Source: Pseudomonas koreensis
GTDB lineage: Bacteria; Pseudomonadota; Gammaproteobacteria; Pseudomonadales; Pseudomonadaceae
Assembly: GCF_012986595.1 (NCBI RefSeq)
Contig: NZ_JAAQYM010000001.1
Coordinates: forward strand, 310,001-374,000
Direction: 5' to 3'
Length of the DNA: 64,000 nucleotides
Shown: in pieces, positions 60,514-64,000 of the stretch
How the letters are laid out: every line of letters starts with the position of its first letter
Position numbering within the stretch: position 1 is the stretch's first letter
Position numbers and translations under genes: made by a program
The notes under the pieces: generated by a model
What the model saw: the letters and a program-made list of their open reading frames with translations, nothing else
Databases searched by the model: none
What the model was told of the DNA's origin: nothing

Positions 60514-62526
60514 CTAGTAGCCCGCGCGACTGCGGGTGCCCCGCCCACGAGCGACGGCTCGGCGCGGTACCGGTGCGACCGGTTGTTCGGTGGTGAACAG
60601 AGTTGGCTGTAGCAGTTGCTGCTCCAGCTGATCCCACTCGTGATCGCGCAGCAGGTGGGTTTTCAGACTGCGCGCCGCATGCAAGGCGTATACCTCGCAG
60701 TCGAGCGCTTCGTTGCGCCGGCCGGCCTTTTTCTGCCAAACCATCTTGCTGGGGTTGCGTGGATGCGGCGCCAGCACTTCGTTGGTGAGCTGCTCGTAGT
60801 AGTCCGAGCGGATTTCGCTGTACCAGTGCATGCGGCCCGGCCCTGAGCCTTTCAGCCGAAGTCGACCGTCGATCAAGGTCTTGGCTTTGTGCGTACCCAC
60901 GATGTGGACACGCAGTCCGTATTTGGCGGCCTTGGTGTTGTCTTGCGAGGTATCCACTGACTGCGGAGGTTTGGTAAAAATCTCCTTGTCGCGACTGTCA
61001 ACGGAAGCACCTTTGATCGCCATGACGTTGTAGCGTTGACGATCACGCACGTACGCATAAACCGCATCGCTGGTGTTACCGTCAGAGCTGTCGATGCTGA
61101 CCGCCGACACCGCCAGTTGGGCGCCGCTTGCGATGGGAATTGGTCTGGAAATGACCCTGTCCAGCTCTTGCCAGACAGCGTCATGCGGATCGATGGGGTT
61201 GCCGTGCAGCTCGCCCCAATACAGACGCCATGACTCTTCACCCCGCCCCCATCCAGTGATCACTAGCGCCAAGCGGTCGCCTTGCACGTCGACACCGACG
61301 GTGACCAAGAGCACACCTTGGGGCGCGGTGAGTTCCGAGTAGGGTTCGGCGCGCTTCTCCAGTTCGTCAGTCTTTGGAGCATCGCTCTGGTATTCGTAGC
61401 TTTCGCCTTTGGAGCTGTTAACGAAGGCGATCATCGGGCCGATGTTGCCCTGCGCCGCCGCGTGCTCAGCCTGGAGTTTCTTTTCCATCAGCACCTCAAA
61501 GCGAGATCCCCAAAACGTTGCGTAGAGCTCGTTGAGGATGTAGCCCGCGATACCGCGAAACTCTGCTGTAGCTGACCAGCGCCCATGCTTGAGGTTGGTG
61601 TTTTTCTGGTTATCGTCCCAGATCCCGCCGCAGTGCGGGCAAGAGTAGAAAGTCTTTTCCGGACGCTTCTTGCCGTACACCTCATGCTGGTACTCAGGAT
61701 CCTCATCGCAGTGCAGGTTGTCGAAGCTCAGCGCGTGCTCTTGCCCACACTCGTGACAGGGCACCAAGCCAACACGCTTGTCTGACAGCTCCAACTCCGC
61801 ATCGATGGCCGATAGACCTTTGATGGTCGGTGTGCCGCCGATGATGATTTTCGAACGACGAAAGGTTTTGAGTCGCTCCTTCGCCAGCTTGATGCTATCG
61901 CCCTGCCCGCGCAGGTTGAGGTTGCAGTCGTCCGGTTCCTCAATGGCCACCCGTGGCACTGGTGTGGACTTCACGCTGGCCGGGCTGTTGGAGCCAACCA
62001 TTTTCAAGAAGCCACCAGGAAAGCGCTTGAAGTCCTGCCTTTGCTGAAGCTTGCGGCTGCGCAGGTCGACTTTCTTGCGCAGCCGTGGCGTGGCTTCGAT
62101 CATCGGTTCGAGCTTTTCGCCGACGTACTGTTTGGCCGCTTCGGCTTTGGGGAACAGCACCAGGATCGGCGATGGGTCAATGTCGATCCATTTGCCCAGG
62201 GCGTTTCCCAGCACGCCAGAAGTCCAAGCAACCTGCGCCGATTTGCGTCCGACGATCTCGCTAACAGCGGGATCGTCCAGTGCTTCCAACGGCCCACCGG
62301 GCCAGATCAGGTGAGGTGTCACATCAAAGCGATATTTGCCGGGGCGTGCTGCTTCTTCCGGTGCGAGCCAGCGGTACTTGTCCGCCCACTCGATAATGCT
62401 CATGCGGGGCGGCGGTGCCCACTTGCGGCAGGCGCCGCGCAGCGCTTTAGTCGCCGTCTTCCTCAAGGCCCTCCGAATCGTCCGGTTCGTCAGAATATCC
62501 ATCTGACGGGGCATCATCCTTGTCAT
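60514..62526 (-). CDS. Terminase large subunit (lambda gpA family)
   Basis: A 670-aa packaging motor and nuclease. The ATPase core includes the KSAQVAWTSGVLGNALG loop in the Walker A position and ILVLFPKAEAAKQYV. A zinc ribbon is seen as CHECGQEHALSF and CPHCGGIWDDN, and TVGVDVQGDRLALVITGWG marks the start of the nuclease domain (VDVQ Asp). It cuts cos and drives DNA into the prohead. It overlaps the small subunit gene by 80 bases; an ATG at 62502 would shorten it by eight residues. Confidence 0.93.
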   Translation of the reverse strand: MTRMMPRQMDILTNRTIRRALRKTATKALRGACRKWAPPPRMSIIEWADKYRWLAPEEAARPGKYRFDVTPHLIWPGGPLEALDDPAVSEIVGRKSAQVAWTSGVLGNALGKWIDIDPSPILVLFPKAEAAKQYVGEKLEPMIEATPRLRKKVDLRSRKLQQRQDFKRFPGGFLKMVGSNSPASVKSTPVPRVAIEEPDDCNLNLRGQGDSIKLAKERLKTFRRSKIIIGGTPTIKGLSAIDAELELSDKRVGLVPCHECGQEHALSFDNLHCDEDPEYQHEVYGKKRPEKTFYSCPHCGGIWDDNQKNTNLKHGRWSATAEFRGIAGYILNELYATFWGSRFEVLMEKKLQAEHAAAQGNIGPMIAFVNSSKGESYEYQSDAPKTDELEKRAEPYSELTAPQGVLLVTVGVDVQGDRLALVITGWGRGEESWRLYWGELHGNPIDPHDAVWQELDRVISRPIPIASGAQLAVSAVSIDSSDGNTSDAVYAYVRDRQRYNVMAIKGASVDSRDKEIFTKPPQSVDTSQDNTKAAKYGLRVHIVGTHKAKTLIDGRLRLKGSGPGRMHWYSEIRSDYYEQLTNEVLAPHPRNPSKMVWQKKAGRRNEALDCEVYALHAARSLKTHLLRDHEWDQLEQQLLQPTLFTTEQPVAPVPRRAVARGRGTRSRAGY

Positions 62527-62971
62527 AGTCAGAAAGCCTCCTCAGGATGGCTTCAATAGGGTCGCGAATGAGCTGCTCGTCAACTTCCACGTCGTAGCGC
62601 GCCGACAATTCGGCGGCTAACGCGTCCGGAAAGGAATTGAGCAGCTCCACTTTGGCAGCGGTGATCATGGCTTCGAAACGCTCGACCAGATCAGCCGCAA
62701 TCACAACCTCGCCCAGATCCTTGGCCATCGCGAGTTCTTCGCGGTCGGCACGGATCCGGTCGAGCCGGTCGCGTGAAGATTCTTTTTTGCCGTTGAGTGC
62801 GGCCTGGTGCATCAGCCACTGAATGACGGCTTCGGTGTCGTATTGGTTTTCGTTGCCCCGACCGAGGCCGAACTCGGTCACAGGCATACCGTCGTTCTGC
62901 CATCGGGTCAGGGTGCGTTCATCACGGCCGACGATCTCGCTCAAGTCAGCCTTGCTAACTGTCCTGCCCAT
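62447..62971 (-). CDS. Terminase small subunit (lambda Nu1-like)
   Basis: A 174-aa DNA-recognition subunit. The N-terminal winged helix-turn-helix SKADLSEIVGRDERTLTRWQ binds the packaging site, as in Nu1, and the middle is a charged helix (about 60-90) that meets the large subunit. The C-terminal end is very acidic (DDSEGLEEDGD). It directly precedes the large-subunit gene in the lambda way. Confidence 0.88.
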   Translation of the reverse strand: MGRTVSKADLSEIVGRDERTLTRWQNDGMPVTEFGLGRGNENQYDTEAVIQWLMHQAALNGKKESSRDRLDRIRADREELAMAKDLGEVVIAADLVERFEAMITAAKVELLNSFPDALAAELSARYDVEVDEQLIRDPIEAILRRLSDYDKDDAPSDGYSDEPDDSEGLEEDGD

Positions 62972-63106
62972 ATCTAACCCTTTGAAAAGACGGACATCCC
63001 TGCCAAATTCTTAGCTGCAGAGATCCCGCGAGTTCGCTAACCCGTGTAGGGGGCGGCCTTCGGGGAGGACCCGGAAAAAGCCGGCGCCCCGCTCCGCCCC
63101 CGCCTC
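62972..63106. other. Candidate cos/packaging region
   Basis: A 135-bp gap between holin and small terminase genes, in the place of lambda cos. It contains a GC-rich stretch AGGGGGCGGCCTTCGGGG at 63047-63064, which has a G/C run like known cohesive ends. No repeated small-subunit sites were identified. This rests mainly on position. Confidence 0.3.
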
Positions 63107-63445
63107 TTAGGTGCGATCGGTCGATGACGACTCGGAAAGGCCAAGCCGCTTGGCAGCCCAGCGTTCGTACAACCCAATGGCAACATCGGCGCCGGCCATT
63201 GCCGTGAGGCAACCCAACGCGCCCGCCGTCCAGATCGTCATGCCGGCAGCAATCATCAACATCATCGCCGTCACGCCGCAGACAATGCAGGCACCCGACC
63301 GAAGCGCGAGCCTGCGCAACAACGCCCAGCCCCGCGCCCCGTCCTTGTCTGCCCGCCACATCTCCCCCGATACGCCACCGACCAGAGCCAGGACGATCAC
63401 TAACCAGATCGGCATTTCTGCCAGTGCTTGTTGCTCGCTTGTCAT
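63107..63445 (-). CDS. Phage holin (HP1-type family)
   Basis: A 112-aa membrane protein with three hydrophobic segments (PIWLVIVLALVGGVSGEMW; GACIVCGVTAMMLMIAAGM; ALGCLTAMAGADVAIGLYE) and a charged C terminus, the pattern of holins that open the inner membrane to release the endolysin. ATG at 63445 has GGAG six bases upstream. It lies at the front of the late operon, before the terminase genes, while endolysin and spanins are 20 kb away at the end. Confidence 0.8.
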   Translation of the reverse strand: MTSEQQALAEMPIWLVIVLALVGGVSGEMWRADKDGARGWALLRRLALRSGACIVCGVTAMMLMIAAGMTIWTAGALGCLTAMAGADVAIGLYERWAAKRLGLSESSSTDRT

Positions 63446-63462
63446 CGCCTACTCCATGAACG

Positions 63463-63489
63463 CAAAAACCCGGCGCAATGGCCGGGTTT
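63463..63489 (-). terminator. Intrinsic terminator before the holin gene
   Basis: On the minus strand AACCCGGC pairs with GCCGGGTT (8 bp, 5-base loop) followed by TTTTTG. It lies 17 bases upstream of the holin gene and would stop leftward transcripts coming from the right unless they are antiterminated. Confidence 0.75.
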
Positions 63490-64000
63490 GGTGGTGTGGT
63501 GCCTGCCGCTCTCTGCGGTCGCACCTATCGAAGATGACTACTTTTTACAGGTCGATTCCGGTGGCAGCAACCCTGTTTTAATGCCACCCGGTGAATAAGT
63601 GGGTAACGCAGGGTGAACGCCTAGCGAATGTCGGTGAATACACCACCACGGCAATCTGTTGTAGCGGTGGTGTCCCATACGTCCCACTTTTCAGAATCGA
63701 AGTGGGACGCCTGAGAACGCCTAAATTCGGGGCTTCGCCCCACTGTCCTACTTATCTTTCTCTTTTCTCGTGTAAAGGAAGAATTTTAAAGAACACGCGT
63801 TCGCGCGTAAGCGCGTAGTGCTCGCCCGCTACGCTCACACGGGCGGTAGGCACTTCTAGGCGGGACGGTGGGACAGCCCAACAACGACAAGGCCCGCACC
63901 TGTCCCACTGCATCAAAACGCGGCGAGACAAGACGGGCCAGTGGGACAACCACAACCGGAGCGCTGCCTGGGGTCACGCAGCCGCCCCCATCAGCACCCA
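63490..64000. other. 511-bp region without a supported gene
   Basis: No convincing reading frame. Short leftward frames (ending at 63752 and 63786) are compositionally driven and overlap repeats. A leftward gene from the right might end at a TGA at 63974-63976, since eight codons to the edge read WVLMGAAA, but this is too little to call. The region holds the GTGGGAC repeat set listed separately. Confidence 0.5.
63672..63948. repeat. Family of GTGGGAC/GTCCCAC repeats
   Basis: Six near copies occur: GTCCCAT 63672, GTCCCAC 63681, GTGGGAC 63702, GTGGGAC 63869, GTCCCAC 63902, GTGGGAC 63941 (positions to within a base). Two pairs form perfect inverted repeats: GTCCCACTT 63681-63689 with AAGTGGGAC 63700-63708, and TGTCCCACTG 63901-63910 with CAGTGGGACA 63939-63948. 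They may be protein-binding sites. Confidence 0.6.

Larger units (their letters stand above)
33627..64000. mobile_element. Prophage, left end to edge of window (mosaic lambda-head/P2-tail myovirus)
   Basis: The element begins at a tRNA 3'-end fragment and continues beyond the window. It carries cargo (repeat protein, umuDC, yedK, DUF5677-like, DUF2971-like, D12 methylase), a lysis set, P2-type contractile tail genes, lambda-type head and packaging genes and a holin. All late genes read right to left and none shows a frameshift or premature stop, so the visible part could be functional. No integrase, repressor or replication gene is in view; they should lie past 64000 with the rebuilt tRNA. 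Confidence 0.93.

Noticed and set aside
63752..63977. Two short leftward frames at the right edge
   Set aside because: They cover inverted repeats, lack ribosome sites and have skewed residues; not supported as genes.

Overview
The window looks like a chromosome segment of a fluorescent-group Pseudomonas. The evidence is the GC-rich codon usage, many copies of the palindromic REP element typical of that group (core GTAGGAGCTGCC...GCAGGCTGCGATC) in gene tails, and a familiar Pseudomonas gene set (ycgN/ycgL/rnd, pxpABC, lpxO, ptrB). No database was searched, so the assignment rests on recognised protein motifs and repeats.

Bases 1-33626 are ordinary chromosome. They hold a lipid A hydroxylase, cysteine synthase, a DUF748 protein and a MoxR/VWA pair. 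A 5-oxoprolinase operon (MFS-pxpA-pxpB-pxpC) follows, with a divergent LysR regulator. Next come a three-gene glutamine-amidotransferase operon, oligopeptidase B, a cAMP-type sensor, YajD, a TrmH-type methylase, a degenerate peptidase, YcgN, a nitroreductase, a 2-hydroxyacid dehydrogenase and YcgL/RNase D. Two further LysR regulators, a CHMI isomerase, an LtrA protein and a four-gene glycosyl-transfer operon (GT2-methyltransferase-GtrA-DUF6311) complete this part. Eight REP pairs sit between these genes and none lies to the right of 33626.

At 33627-33653 there is only the 3' end of a serine-type tRNA. It marks the left attachment site of a prophage that fills the rest of the window and runs off the right end. 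No integrase, repressor, replication gene or intact tRNA is visible, so these presumably lie beyond base 64000. From left to right the prophage carries a cargo zone and then a single leftward block of late genes. The cargo zone contains a 424-aa protein built from about 20 tandem 12-13-residue repeats, umuDC, a divergent yedK sharing an SOS box with umuDC, two AT-rich genes (DUF5677-like and DUF2971-like), and a D12-class adenine methylase with its own SOS box.

The late block is transcribed right to left: holin, lambda-type packaging and head genes (Nu1, A, W, B, C with a nested scaffold, D, E, FII, Z), then P2-type contractile tail genes (V, W, J, I, fibre, fibre assembly, FI, FII, E with a frameshifted extension, T, U, X, D), then endolysin and Rz/Rz1. 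It is a mosaic myovirus that looks intact as far as it is seen. The most notable points are the SOS-wired methylase, the repeat protein beside the attachment site, the tail-chaperone recoding site, the nested scaffold, and several terminator-like hairpins inside the late operon, one of them within the endolysin reading frame.
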